Shown here: positions 16,034 to 23,956 of the stretch, one piece after another
Numbering within the stretch: the first letter of the stretch is position 1
Layout of the letters: each line of letters starts with the position of its first letter
From: Piscirickettsia salmonis LF-89 = ATCC VR-1361
GTDB lineage: Bacteria > Pseudomonadota > Gammaproteobacteria > Piscirickettsiales > Piscirickettsiaceae
DNA: 40,188 nt
Direction of reading: 5' to 3'
NCBI RefSeq assembly: GCF_000297215.2
Contig: NZ_AMFF02000019.1
Location: 1-40,188, forward strand
Translations under genes and position numbers: made by a program
The notes under the pieces: generated by a model
What the model was told of the DNA's origin: nothing
The model's input: only the letters and a program-made list of their open reading frames with translations
Database searches by the model: none

Positions 16034-17137
16034 CTAGCTTCTAAGCTTAGGTCGCGCACCAATTTTAACGATTAATTGATTGACCCGATTATTGCGCAAA
16101 ATCGCAAGCTTTGCCTGCTTACCTGGCGTCAATTGGGCAACTAAACGTGCGAGACCCTCAGCACCATCAACCTCTTGTCCATTGACCTTCAAAATAATAT
16201 CACCAATATGCACCCCTGCATCATCTGCTGGCCCTTGTGAAGACAGGCTAGTAACTAAGACGCCATGAACATTTTGCTGATTACGTTCTAACTGCACCGG
16301 CTGAATACCAACGCCCAACCACCCTCGAGTAACATGACCAGTTTTTACAATTTGCGCTAACACATTCTCCACCGTCGAGACCGGAATCGCAAAACCAATA
16401 CCATCAAACCCACCAGTGCGTGAAAAAATCGCAGTATTAATCCCCACGAGCTGACCACGAGAATTCACTAAGGCCCCACCGGAATTTCCAGGATTCACCG
16501 CCGCATCAGTCTGAATCAAGTTATCATAATTAGTAATCCGCAATCGTGTCCGCCCCAGCGCACTAACAATACCCTGAGTAATTGTCTGCCCCACCCCATA
16601 AGGGTTGCCAATCGCCAAAACAACATCGCCGACAGCAGAGGATTCTTTATTTACTTTAATAACCGGCAAATCTTTTAAATTAATTTTTAATATCGCAAGA
16701 TCAACTTCAGGATCGGTTCCGATTACTCTTGCCTTGGCCTTACGGCCATCATGCAAAGCAACATCAATTTTATCCGCATTACGAATCACATGATAATTGG
16801 TGATGATGTAGCCTGACTTATCCATAATAACACCCGATCCCAAGCTCATATTATCTGATTGCAATCCAGGCTGGCGCGGCGAAAACGGCATTGCCTGTCG
16901 CCCATAGAATCCACGCAAATTAGCCAGCTTTTGACGAGTATAAATACTAACAACAGCAGGGGCTGCCTGCGTAACAGCTGCTGAATATGAAATAACAGGC
17001 GCTTGTACGGGTGCAACACGTGCCGCCCACGCAGACACAGAATATGTTGATAATAAAAAACTAGCAGAACTAATTAATCCAACGATCAAAACAGAAAATA
17101 ATAAATCACTTTTACTTTTATAAGGCTGCATCGTCAT
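16034..17137 (-). CDS. DegS/HtrA-type periplasmic serine protease with one PDZ domain
   Basis: This is a trypsin-like envelope protease of 367 residues. An N-terminal hydrophobic segment (about 12-34) serves as membrane anchor or signal peptide. The catalytic triad is His116 (TNYHV), Asp146 (DPEVDLAIL) and Ser219 (NPGNSGGAL). A single C-terminal PDZ domain contains RGWLGVGIQPV and DAGVHIGDIILKVNGQEV. One PDZ and about 360 residues point to DegS, which senses misfolded porins in the sigma-E pathway; DegP and DegQ have two. The ATG at 17137 follows GGAG by five bases. It is divergent from rpoH and leads the two-component genes, giving a stress-related neighbourhood. Confidence 0.9.
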   Translation of the reverse strand: MTMQPYKSKSDLLFSVLIVGLISSASFLLSTYSVSAWAARVAPVQAPVISYSAAVTQAAPAVVSIYTRQKLANLRGFYGRQAMPFSPRQPGLQSDNMSLGSGVIMDKSGYIITNYHVIRNADKIDVALHDGRKAKARVIGTDPEVDLAILKINLKDLPVIKVNKESSAVGDVVLAIGNPYGVGQTITQGIVSALGRTRLRITNYDNLIQTDAAVNPGNSGGALVNSRGQLVGINTAIFSRTGGFDGIGFAIPVSTVENVLAQIVKTGHVTRGWLGVGIQPVQLERNQQNVHGVLVTSLSSQGPADDAGVHIGDIILKVNGQEVDGAEGLARLVAQLTPGKQAKLAILRNNRVNQLIVKIGARPKLRS

Positions 17138-17442
17138 CCATACTCCTTTGCCATTATCTTCCTTATCATATTCTAGAGGCACACAACCTTTCAAGGCATA
17201 ACGCAAGGAAATATAAAGAATATCTTTATAATTTCAAATAGTTAAGAAGCATAGAACAGAAGATATTAATACGCTTTACAGTATTCTTTAAAATATTTAA
17301 ATAAATCTTACAAGGCAACTTAAAGCATCCCGATAATTTTCACAATTATTTAATAAACTCAATATAAGCCATGTAAATTTATGCTATTTTTCATGACTTT
17401 TCATAACAATATTCGCTAACAGTGTATTATTTAGATAAAAAA
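17138..17442. other. divergent promoter region between the DegS-like gene and rpoH
   Basis: This A+T-rich spacer must carry promoters for both directions. By eye, TTCACA (17339-17344) and TATAAG (17363-17368), 18 bases apart, are a weak sigma-70 candidate for rpoH. TATTAT at 17425-17430 is a second possible -10 that would start the transcript just before the leader hairpin. No sigma-32 consensus is obvious. No gene is seen. Confidence 0.35.
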
Positions 17443-17500
17443 ACCTAGCCTTATCAAAGGAAATATGTTATTTTTCCTGGCGGAGGTAGAAGTAACATGA
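17443..17500 (+). promoter_or_regulatory. rpoH 5' leader: hairpin masking the ribosome binding site
   Basis: ACCT (17443-17446) can pair with AGGT (17484-17487), the core of the rpoH ribosome binding site. The helix continues as GCC (17448-17450) with GGC (17479-17481). After a seven-base bulge, AGGAAA (17458-17463) pairs with TTTCCT (17473-17478) around a nine-base loop. The weak, interrupted stem over the GGAGGT resembles RNA thermometers, though no known class is matched base for base. It has not been folded computationally. Confidence 0.45.
17465..17500 (+). CDS. possible 11-codon leader peptide of rpoH
   Basis: ATG at 17465 opens a frame reading [11 protein letters not shown] and ending in TGA at 17498-17500, which overlaps the rpoH start as ATGA. 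AAAGGA lies just upstream, at a short three-base spacing. A ribosome translating this frame would pass through and open the hairpin that covers the rpoH site. It may be chance, since such short frames are common. Confidence 0.3.
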   Translation: MLFFLAEVEVT

Positions 17501-18375
17501 CACAAACTACACTACTGACAAATAATAATAAAGCATTGATGCTAACACCTGGCAGCAACCTTGATACATTTATCCATAATGTCAATCAGGTACCAATGCT
17601 AAGTGCTGAAGAAGAGCTTGCACTCGCACAAGAATACCATAAGCACCAGAATATCGAAGCCGCGCGCAGGCTAGTAATGGCACACTTACGTTTCGTTGTT
17701 AAGATTGCTCGTAGCTATTCAGGCTATGGTCTTGCCCAAGCAGACCTTATTCAAGAAGGCAATATTGGCCTAATGAAAGCGGTAAAACGTTTCGACCCAA
17801 GCGTCGGCGTACGCTTAGTCTCCTTTGCGGTCCACTGGATTAAAGCTGAAATTCATGAGTTTATTATTCGCAACTGGCGCATCGTTAAAGTTGCAACCAC
17901 CAAGGCACAGCGCAAACTCTTTTTTTCCTTGCGCTCACAGAAAAAACGCCTTGGCTGGTTTAATCAAGCAGAAGTTGAATCCGTTGCTGCTGATTTGGGT
18001 GTCCCTGCAAAAACCGTGGTTGAAATGGAAGCACGCTTAAGCGCACATGATGCTGTGATTGCTCCTACAAGTCCGGAAGAGGGGGAAGGCACAGGTGCGG
18101 CTCAACCCAGCTACCTTGAAGATACAAATGCTATGAATAACCCAGCGTTAGCGCTGGAGCATGATAACTGGCAATCTAACCAAGAAAATAAGCTCTTACA
18201 AGCTATTTCAATTCTGGATGAGCGTAGTCGCGACATCTTGCAACAGCGCTGGCTAAATGAAGAAAACAAAGCTACACTTCATGAACTAGCGGCGAAGTAC
18301 CAAGTATCGGCTGAGCGTGTACGCCAACTTGAGAAAAGCGCCTTAAAGAAACTACGCAAATCAATGACGGAATAA
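17497..18375 (+). CDS. rpoH: RNA polymerase heat-shock sigma factor sigma-32
   Basis: RpoH directs RNA polymerase to heat-shock promoters. The protein has 292 residues, near the usual 284. Region 2 contains [19 protein letters not shown] near residues 83-101 and [19 protein letters not shown]. The RpoH box QRKLFFSLR lies at 138-146 and is the diagnostic feature separating it from RpoD and RpoS. Region 4 ends with [24 protein letters not shown] sits nine bases before the ATG but may be held in a leader hairpin. A cold-shock-domain gene follows after seven bases. Regulation in E. coli acts on translation and on protein stability through DnaK; the hairpin fits translational control. Confidence 0.96.
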   Translation: MTQTTLLTNNNKALMLTPGSNLDTFIHNVNQVPMLSAEEELALAQEYHKHQNIEAARRLVMAHLRFVVKIARSYSGYGLAQADLIQEGNIGLMKAVKRFDPSVGVRLVSFAVHWIKAEIHEFIIRNWRIVKVATTKAQRKLFFSLRSQKKRLGWFNQAEVESVAADLGVPAKTVVEMEARLSAHDAVIAPTSPEEGEGTGAAQPSYLEDTNAMNNPALALEHDNWQSNQENKLLQAISILDERSRDILQQRWLNEENKATLHELAAKYQVSAERVRQLEKSALKKLRKSMTE

Positions 18376-18382
18376 CGCCTAG

Positions 18383-18613
18383 ATGGCAGATGGATTTGTC
18401 AAATGGTTTAACAACGAAACTGGCTTTGGCTACATCACCCCTCAAGACGGAGGGGATGATATCTTCGTCCATCGCTCAGGATTTGACCCACAAGCACAAA
18501 TACAAGCTTTAACGACTCACCAAAAAGTATCCTACTCTATTCACAAAGATACTTCAGGCACACCTTATGCGGCAGACGTTATCTTAATCGAAGACAACAA
18601 TGATACTAGCTAA
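18383..18613 (+). CDS. cold-shock-domain (CspA-like) nucleic-acid-binding protein
   Basis: This 76-residue five-stranded OB-fold protein probably binds single-stranded RNA or DNA as a chaperone. GFVKWFNNETGFGYITP carries the RNP-1 region, with TGFGYI in place of the usual KGFGFI, and DIFVHRSGF is RNP-2. The C-terminal tail is acidic (EDNNDTS). It begins seven bases after the rpoH stop with no strong ribosome binding site, so translation is probably coupled to rpoH. A strong terminator follows directly. The pairing of a heat-shock sigma factor with a cold-shock-domain protein is unusual in this family. Confidence 0.9.
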   Translation: MADGFVKWFNNETGFGYITPQDGGDDIFVHRSGFDPQAQIQALTTHQKVSYSIHKDTSGTPYAADVILIEDNNDTS

Positions 18614-18615
18614 AT

Positions 18616-18641
18616 AAAAAGCCTGTAATAACAGGCTTTTT
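18616..18641. terminator. rho-independent terminator, bidirectional
   Basis: AAAAAGCCTGT (18616-18626) pairs with ACAGGCTTTTT (18631-18641) around AATA. The stem has an A-run on one side and a T-run on the other, so it can stop transcripts from rpoH-csp on the plus strand and from the OmpA-like gene on the minus strand. Confidence 0.9.
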
Positions 18642-18666
18642 ATACAATATTAAGACGTTATTTGGC

Positions 18667-19647
18667 TTATTTGATTGTCGTCACATCAACACGACGATTT
18701 TTAGCACGCCCTTCTACTGTTTTATTCGTTGCAACCGGGTTTTCAGTACCCAATGCCTGCGTAATTAGGCGGTGGCTATTGATGCTTTTTTGAGTTACTA
18801 AGTAATCTTTCACACTCTCAGCCCGACGCTGTGATAAACCCTGATTATTATAGTTTGGGCTACCGCTGCTGTCCGCATAACCTTTAATCATTGCAGAGCT
18901 TTTTGGATTTACGCTTAAAAACGCAGCAATACGACTTAACTGGCAGTCATATTTTGACGATACCATATCACTGGCTGAAGCAAAACTAATTGCGACCTCA
19001 TTCACCGGTACTGCACAAGGATTTACAGGCGCAGCTGCCTCAGGTGCTGGCGCTGGCGGCGCAGCTTGTTCAGGCATAGGTGCAGGGGCGATTTCATTTT
19101 GATCAAAGCTCTCATCTGCACTAAATGCACTGCCATGCGGACCAAAACTAAACTGTATTCCCACGGCAGCAATCGTGTCATTGCGATGATACGTACCTAA
19201 TTGATACTGACGACGCACACCTACATCTAATGCAACATTTGGCATAAAGTCATACGTTAAACCCACACCATAGTCTAAGAAACTATTGGAGCCTTTTAAG
19301 TTCTGGCGACCGATTCCAGCAAGTAAGTAAGGCTGAAGAGGACTCTTTGCCATAAAGCGATACAAACCATCAATACGCATTTGGTTCATACTCGCAGAGT
19401 TGCCAGTCACATCATCTTTATTACTTGCATGTGCATACGATAAGGCAACAGCAATATTATCAGTAATGTTATAGCCCAAACTCAAATTTAGTACTGGCTC
19501 ATTACTCACTTGGCGGTCTGAATCAAACCAACCACTCCCTATACTGGGAGTCGCAAAAAACTGGCCACTTTGACTTACGGCAAAGCTTGCAAGTGGTAGT
19601 GCAAGCACTGCAACAGCAAGGCTACACGCAACCTTAGAGATCTTCAT
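18667..19647 (-). CDS. ompA: OmpA-family outer-membrane protein
   Basis: This 326-residue protein links outer membrane and peptidoglycan. It has a signal peptide (to about residue 24, PLASFA), then a beta-barrel of alternating strands (residues about 28-175), a Pro/Ala hinge (PAPMPEQAAPPAPAPEA), and a C-terminal OmpA domain with IKGYADSSGSPNYNNQGLSQ and RRAESVKDYL. Asp in GYAD and Arg in RRAES are the usual diaminopimelate-binding residues. Two cysteines (NPCAV, YDCQL) may pair as in other OmpA domains. The start at 19647 follows GAGG by nine bases. The barrel is family-typical in length but its wording is diverged. The gene ends at a shared terminator. Confidence 0.9.
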   Translation of the reverse strand: MKISKVACSLAVAVLALPLASFAVSQSGQFFATPSIGSGWFDSDRQVSNEPVLNLSLGYNITDNIAVALSYAHASNKDDVTGNSASMNQMRIDGLYRFMAKSPLQPYLLAGIGRQNLKGSNSFLDYGVGLTYDFMPNVALDVGVRRQYQLGTYHRNDTIAAVGIQFSFGPHGSAFSADESFDQNEIAPAPMPEQAAPPAPAPEAAAPVNPCAVPVNEVAISFASASDMVSSKYDCQLSRIAAFLSVNPKSSAMIKGYADSSGSPNYNNQGLSQRRAESVKDYLVTQKSINSHRLITQALGTENPVATNKTVEGRAKNRRVDVTTIK

Positions 19648-19700
19648 TGTCGTTTTCCTCATCATTATCATTATTTATCAACAGTGTCTAAAATTGGCTA

Positions 19701-19729
19701 AAACCAACATCAATTAATTTAATTGGTTT
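19701..19729. promoter_or_regulatory. inverted repeats in the ompA upstream region
   Basis: AAACCAA (19701-19707) pairs with TTGGTTT (19723-19729), and inside lies CAATTA-ATT-TAATTG (19711-19725), a perfect dyad. It sits about 55-80 bases before the ompA ATG. It could be a 5' leader stem that stabilises the mRNA, or an operator. Confidence 0.35.
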
Positions 19730-19877
19730 GCACTTTTTCATCATCATATTGGAATTTCGAAAATGAATAAAGACTTAATAAAACATAAACATGACAATAA
19801 CGCTGATATTTGATATCTAGTTAATATTTACCAACAGAGGCGCAAAATTTAGCTAACGCTTTAATTTCAACTCTAGC

Positions 19878-20693
19878 TTAAAAACGATGAGTAAAACCAA
19901 GCCCCACAGCAATAGGCACTGTGCTCACTGCACTCTTACCAATATCCAATGCTGCGACAGTTAATGTGAGTGGTAATTTTTTAACAGGTTGCAAACTGAC
20001 CCCAGCAGAAACAGCATGACCGGTCCAATCTGCAAAAATATCCAACCAGTCTGTAATGCCTATACTCACATCAGCAAATACACCGATAGAGCTTTTATCT
20101 ATATTAATATCCTCTTGGCTACGAAAACGACCATTACCAATACCCAAGGAGATAGACAACTGACGCTCTGTGACTTGAAAATCTTTCGTTAACACAAGGT
20201 AATAGGTCTTACTAAAATCTCGATCCAAACCGCTTGCCAGCAGATTTTCCACACCCACGGCAATTGCCGACTGATACGGCAAGCGTCTGTGCAGCTTTAA
20301 GTCAACATGACGGTCCTTAGCAAAGCCACCATCTGCAGGGTTAATGCTCGTTACCGCCATACTCACATCCAAGCCAATCACATGCTCAGGATCACCGATA
20401 CCAAAACCAACAACCAACACGCCATTGACATTATCCTCACCCGAGGAATGGTTCGCTGCAGCAAAACCAAAATACACATCCCCCCACTGAGCACCCACAG
20501 CCGTCGGTGCTAAAGGGCTTAACACATTTGGCAAAACTGCAATATGATCATAGGCATTTAAAGAAATGCTATGACGAGACACACTTTTTGAAATTTCCTG
20601 AGCTGTTTTTGCTGCATAAACAGAAAATAACATACAAAATAAAAACGCAGCACAAACAACTTGATAAACAGCTACTAAATAGACTTTTGGCAT
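19878..20693 (-). CDS. predicted outer-membrane beta-barrel protein, unrecognised
   Basis: This 271-residue secreted protein has a signal peptide (about 1-28, hydrophobic core AAFLFCMLFSVYAA). Repeated beta-strand segments with alternating small and aromatic residues follow (VNGVLVVGFGIG, GLDVSMAVTSI, DIFADWTGHAVSAGVSL). It ends in GLGFTHRF, whose terminal phenylalanine is typical of barrel proteins inserted by BamA. GAGG six bases before the ATG at 20693 favours this start over one four codons upstream. It lies 81 bases beyond the end of the polysaccharide locus on the same strand, so it could belong to it. No specific family is recognised. Confidence 0.65.
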   Translation of the reverse strand: MPKVYLVAVYQVVCAAFLFCMLFSVYAAKTAQEISKSVSRHSISLNAYDHIAVLPNVLSPLAPTAVGAQWGDVYFGFAAANHSSGEDNVNGVLVVGFGIGDPEHVIGLDVSMAVTSINPADGGFAKDRHVDLKLHRRLPYQSAIAVGVENLLASGLDRDFSKTYYLVLTKDFQVTERQLSISLGIGNGRFRSQEDINIDKSSIGVFADVSIGITDWLDIFADWTGHAVSAGVSLQPVKKLPLTLTVAALDIGKSAVSTVPIAVGLGFTHRF

Positions 20694-20737
20694 AACCGGC
20701 CTCATATACCCTTTAACCTAAGGACATACAAAACCTA

Positions 20738-20754
20738 TGGCAAATTTTATGCCA
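20738..20754. terminator. small hairpin after the WcaJ-like gene, possible weak terminator
   Basis: TGGCA (20738-20742) pairs with TGCCA (20750-20754) with a seven-base loop, in the gap between the WcaJ-like gene and the outer-membrane protein gene. On the minus strand the T-run after it is interrupted (TAGGTTTT), so it is a weak candidate. Confidence 0.25.
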
Positions 20755-20786
20755 AAATCGAAAAATATAAGGCTTGCAAATACACG

Positions 20787-22187
20787 CTAGTACGCATTTT
20801 TATGAACAAATCCATTTAAAATAGTTTTAAAAATGATTTTAATATCAAGCCACAATGACCAGTTTTCAATATAATCAATATCATGTTCAATACGCTTACC
20901 AAGGTCAGTATCACCACGCCAGCCATTCACTTGTGCCCACCCTGTAATCCCAGCTTTAACCAAGTGCTTTTGCATATAGTCTGGAATTTCATGTTTAAAT
21001 TTCTTAATGAAAACAGGACGTTCAGGGCGCGGCCCGACGATAGACATGTCTCCTTTGAGTACATTAATAAACTGTGGCAGTTCATCTAAACTGGTTTTGC
21101 GCATAAGTGCACCAATTTTAGTCGCACGATTTTCACCTTGAGTCGCCCAAACCGCTCCGGTTTTACTTTCTGCACTCACCGGCATCGAACGAAACTTTAA
21201 AATATTAAAGCGTTTACCGCTTAAAGTGACCCGCTCCTGCCTAAAGAAAATCGGCCCTTTTGAACTCAACTTCACCAATATCGCCAAGAGAAACATGATT
21301 GGACTGATCATCGTTAGAATAATCATCGCCAATACACGATCTTCAATCGCTTTTAACAGACGATTAATGCCTTGCACAGGGCTACTTTTAAGATTAAGCG
21401 TTGGTAAACCAGCAATATTTTGTTGCGAGTGGTTTAATAAACTAAAACAGAAAATATCCGGAACCAAGCGAATGGTGAGGGCATTATGGCGCATATCATA
21501 TAAGAGTTCTTTCATTCTCTGGTCAGCATGCAAGGGCAAGGCCAACCAAACTTCGTCAATTGCATGATCAGCTAACCATTGTTCCAAATCTTTAGGCGTT
21601 TTATAAACTCGATGCCTGCGTATACTTTTGCCAACCTTCTGTTCATTATCATCTAGGAAACCAATAACTCGATAACCCGTCCATAAGCGTTGTTTTAAAT
21701 TACGGACAATACGCTCCCCTAGTGAACCGGCTCCGATGACTACCACACGGCGCAAATTATGCTCATGTGAGCGCAGATAACGTAAGAAAATGACTAATAA
21801 CAATCGAAAAGCTAATAATAAAACAACACCAATCACCGCCCAAGATAGCAAAAATCCTCGTGAATAAATTCCGGTGCGATGAGTAAAGAAAGCGATTAGA
21901 ACCAAATAACAAATAACCAAGCCCCAAGCGCATAACACACGGCGAAATACCGTACCAATAGCTTGACCCCGTAATGGAGCGTACACACGACATAATGGGA
22001 AAACAATTGCCGCTAAAATTACACCCAATAAAATTGCTTCGATACTGTCCATATTTGTGTCATAACTCAAGCTTCCCAACTCAAACCAGTGACCAAGAAA
22101 TCCACTGCTAGCGACCAACACTAACTCAACTAAGCACACTAAAATAAAAAATAAACTACTATGCTCTTTTAGCATTCCACGTCTCAT
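20787..22187 (-). CDS. wcaJ: undecaprenyl-phosphate sugar phosphotransferase (WcaJ-type)
   Basis: This initiating transferase moves a sugar phosphate, probably glucose-1-phosphate from UDP-glucose, onto undecaprenyl phosphate in the inner membrane. It has 466 residues, the WcaJ/PssY length. Four or five N-terminal membrane helices come first, then a nucleotide-binding-like CoA_binding_3 region (VVIGAGSLGERIVRNL near residue 145). One hydrophobic re-entrant segment (VLAMIILTMISPIMFLLAIL) precedes the catalytic C-terminus, which has FFRQERVTLSGKRFNILKFR, SLDELPQFINVLKGDMSIVG and PRPERP. The ATG follows GAGGAG closely. It is divergent from manC. The exact sugar cannot be read from sequence. Confidence 0.9.
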   Translation of the reverse strand: MRRGMLKEHSSLFFILVCLVELVLVASSGFLGHWFELGSLSYDTNMDSIEAILLGVILAAIVFPLCRVYAPLRGQAIGTVFRRVLCAWGLVICYLVLIAFFTHRTGIYSRGFLLSWAVIGVVLLLAFRLLLVIFLRYLRSHEHNLRRVVVIGAGSLGERIVRNLKQRLWTGYRVIGFLDDNEQKVGKSIRRHRVYKTPKDLEQWLADHAIDEVWLALPLHADQRMKELLYDMRHNALTIRLVPDIFCFSLLNHSQQNIAGLPTLNLKSSPVQGINRLLKAIEDRVLAMIILTMISPIMFLLAILVKLSSKGPIFFRQERVTLSGKRFNILKFRSMPVSAESKTGAVWATQGENRATKIGALMRKTSLDELPQFINVLKGDMSIVGPRPERPVFIKKFKHEIPDYMQKHLVKAGITGWAQVNGWRGDTDLGKRIEHDIDYIENWSLWLDIKIIFKTILNGFVHKNAY

Positions 22188-22461
22188 AGTTCTCCTCTAA
22201 ACAAGTTGTATAAAACTAATAACTCAAGATTATGCCTGTAAAATATGTCTAAGCCGGCAATGTATAGCTTGCTATTATACATTTATTAATAAAAATTAAC
22301 ATTAAAACTAGGTGAAACTTTTAGTACAATTTCAGTAGAAAAGCACTAATATTGTTTAAAACCCTTTAAATAAGGCTAAAACTCCGGTGTACTGCAACAT
22401 CATTCTAAGTTATATTAGCCAAGATTATTATTGTTATTTTGATCAGAATTAAGGCAATCCG

Positions 22462-23859
22462 TTGATTTATCCAGTTATTTTATCAGGTGGTAGTGGATCA
22501 CGACTTTGGCCACTCTCACGCGCACTTTACCCAAAACAACTGTTGCCTATAGCAACAGAACGCACAATGTTGCAAGACACCGTCAGTCGCTTAACAGAAA
22601 AAACACTGTTTTCCTCACCGACAATCATTTGCAATCATGAGCATCGTTTTATTGTCGCTGAGCAACTGCGTGAGCAACATATTACCAATAGCAAAGTCAT
22701 TTTAGAGCCCTGTGGACGCAACACCGCGCCTGCTGCTGTCATTGCCGCCCTCAGTGTGCTTGCAACTGATCCAGAAGGCGATGTGCTGCTACTCCCCTCA
22801 GATCATCTTATAAAAAAACAAGAGCATTTTATTCAAGCCATTCAAGCGGCTCAACAAGCCGCTGCAGATGAGCAATTAGTCACTTTTGGCATTAAACCCT
22901 CACACCCTGAAACAGGCTATGGTTATATTCAAGCAGGTCACGCATTAAATCAGTCTCAGCATGCCTTTAAAGCCAGTCGCTTTGTCGAGAAACCAGATAT
23001 TAAAACAGCTGAAAAATATCTCGCCTCAGATGATTATAGCTGGAATAGCGGCATATTCTTTTTTAAGGCAAAAACCTTAATCAATATCGCCAAAGACCTG
23101 ATTCCTCACACCTTAACGCAATGTGAGCTTGCCTTAAAAAACAGCACAAAAGACCTAGATTTTTATCGCCTCAATGAAAAAGATTTTGCACAATGTGAGG
23201 ATGTTTCCATAGATTACGCCATTATGGAAAAGGCCACAAACACAGTCGTTATCCCTGTTGATCTTGGCTGGTCAGATGTTGGTTCTTGGAGTGCACTATG
23301 GCAGGTAAGTCAAAAGGACTCTCAAGGCAACTATATTCAGGGAGATATCATCAATCAAGGATCTAAAAACTGTTATTTGCGCTCAGACGGCCCACTGATC
23401 GCCAGTGTAGGCATTAATAATCTGATCGTTGTTGCCACAGAAGATGCAGTACTAATCGCTGATAAAGATGACACACAAAATGTCAAAAAAATTGTTGAGC
23501 AATTAAAACAAGATAAGCGCTACGAACATCGTCATCACACGAAGATTTACCGCCCCTGGGGCTGGGTCCAAAGCTTAGATCAAGGTTTCGGTTTTGAGAT
23601 TAAACGTCTCAGTATTAAACCAGGGCAAACACTATCTAAACAGCGCCATATGCACCGTAGTGAGCATTGGGTTGTACTAGCAGGTACCGCAAAGATCAGC
23701 AAAGGGACTGAAGAGGCTATTTTACTCGAACCCAATCAATCCGCTTATATTCCTATTGGCGAGATTCATCAACTTGAAAACCCTGGAAAAATTGACTTGG
23801 AAATTATCGAAGTAAGATCCGGCAGCTACTTAAATGAGGATGATATCGAAAGATTCTAG
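22462..23859 (+). CDS. manC: mannose-1-phosphate guanylyltransferase / mannose-6-phosphate isomerase
   Basis: This bifunctional 465-residue enzyme makes GDP-mannose from mannose-1-phosphate and GTP, and may also interconvert fructose-6-phosphate and mannose-6-phosphate. The N-terminal nucleotidyltransferase shows LSGGSGSRLWPLSRALYPKQ, FVEKPD and the SWNSGIFFFKA segment. The C-terminal cupin domain has RPWGWVQSLDQG, IKPGQTLSKQRHMHRSEHW (metal-binding histidines) and VVLAGTAKI. The start is TTG, with AAGG seven bases upstream. It is the only plus-strand gene of the polysaccharide locus. Phosphomannomutase is not encoded here and must come from elsewhere. Confidence 0.93.
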   Translation: MIYPVILSGGSGSRLWPLSRALYPKQLLPIATERTMLQDTVSRLTEKTLFSSPTIICNHEHRFIVAEQLREQHITNSKVILEPCGRNTAPAAVIAALSVLATDPEGDVLLLPSDHLIKKQEHFIQAIQAAQQAAADEQLVTFGIKPSHPETGYGYIQAGHALNQSQHAFKASRFVEKPDIKTAEKYLASDDYSWNSGIFFFKAKTLINIAKDLIPHTLTQCELALKNSTKDLDFYRLNEKDFAQCEDVSIDYAIMEKATNTVVIPVDLGWSDVGSWSALWQVSQKDSQGNYIQGDIINQGSKNCYLRSDGPLIASVGINNLIVVATEDAVLIADKDDTQNVKKIVEQLKQDKRYEHRHHTKIYRPWGWVQSLDQGFGFEIKRLSIKPGQTLSKQRHMHRSEHWVVLAGTAKISKGTEEAILLEPNQSAYIPIGEIHQLENPGKIDLEIIEVRSGSYLNEDDIERF

Positions 23860-23886
23860 TAAATCATAATAAATCAAAAAAGTTAC

Positions 23887-23913
23887 AAAGAGAGTTTATA
23901 TTTAAGCCTCTTT
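23887..23913. terminator. weak hairpin between convergent manC and epimerase genes
   Basis: AAAGAG (23887-23892) pairs with CTCTTT (23908-23913) around a 15-base loop, in the 97-base gap between convergent genes. The stem is short and the loop long. It is a possible terminator only because of its place and a T-rich end. Confidence 0.3.
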
Positions 23914-23956
23914 TATCGCTTTATTATCCTTACAAGTTTTATTAACCCCAAAAATA

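Noticed and set aside
15969-16034. A longer start for the response regulator that touches the protease gene
   Set aside because: AGGAGGA lies six bases before ATG 15968 and the receiver domain begins there.
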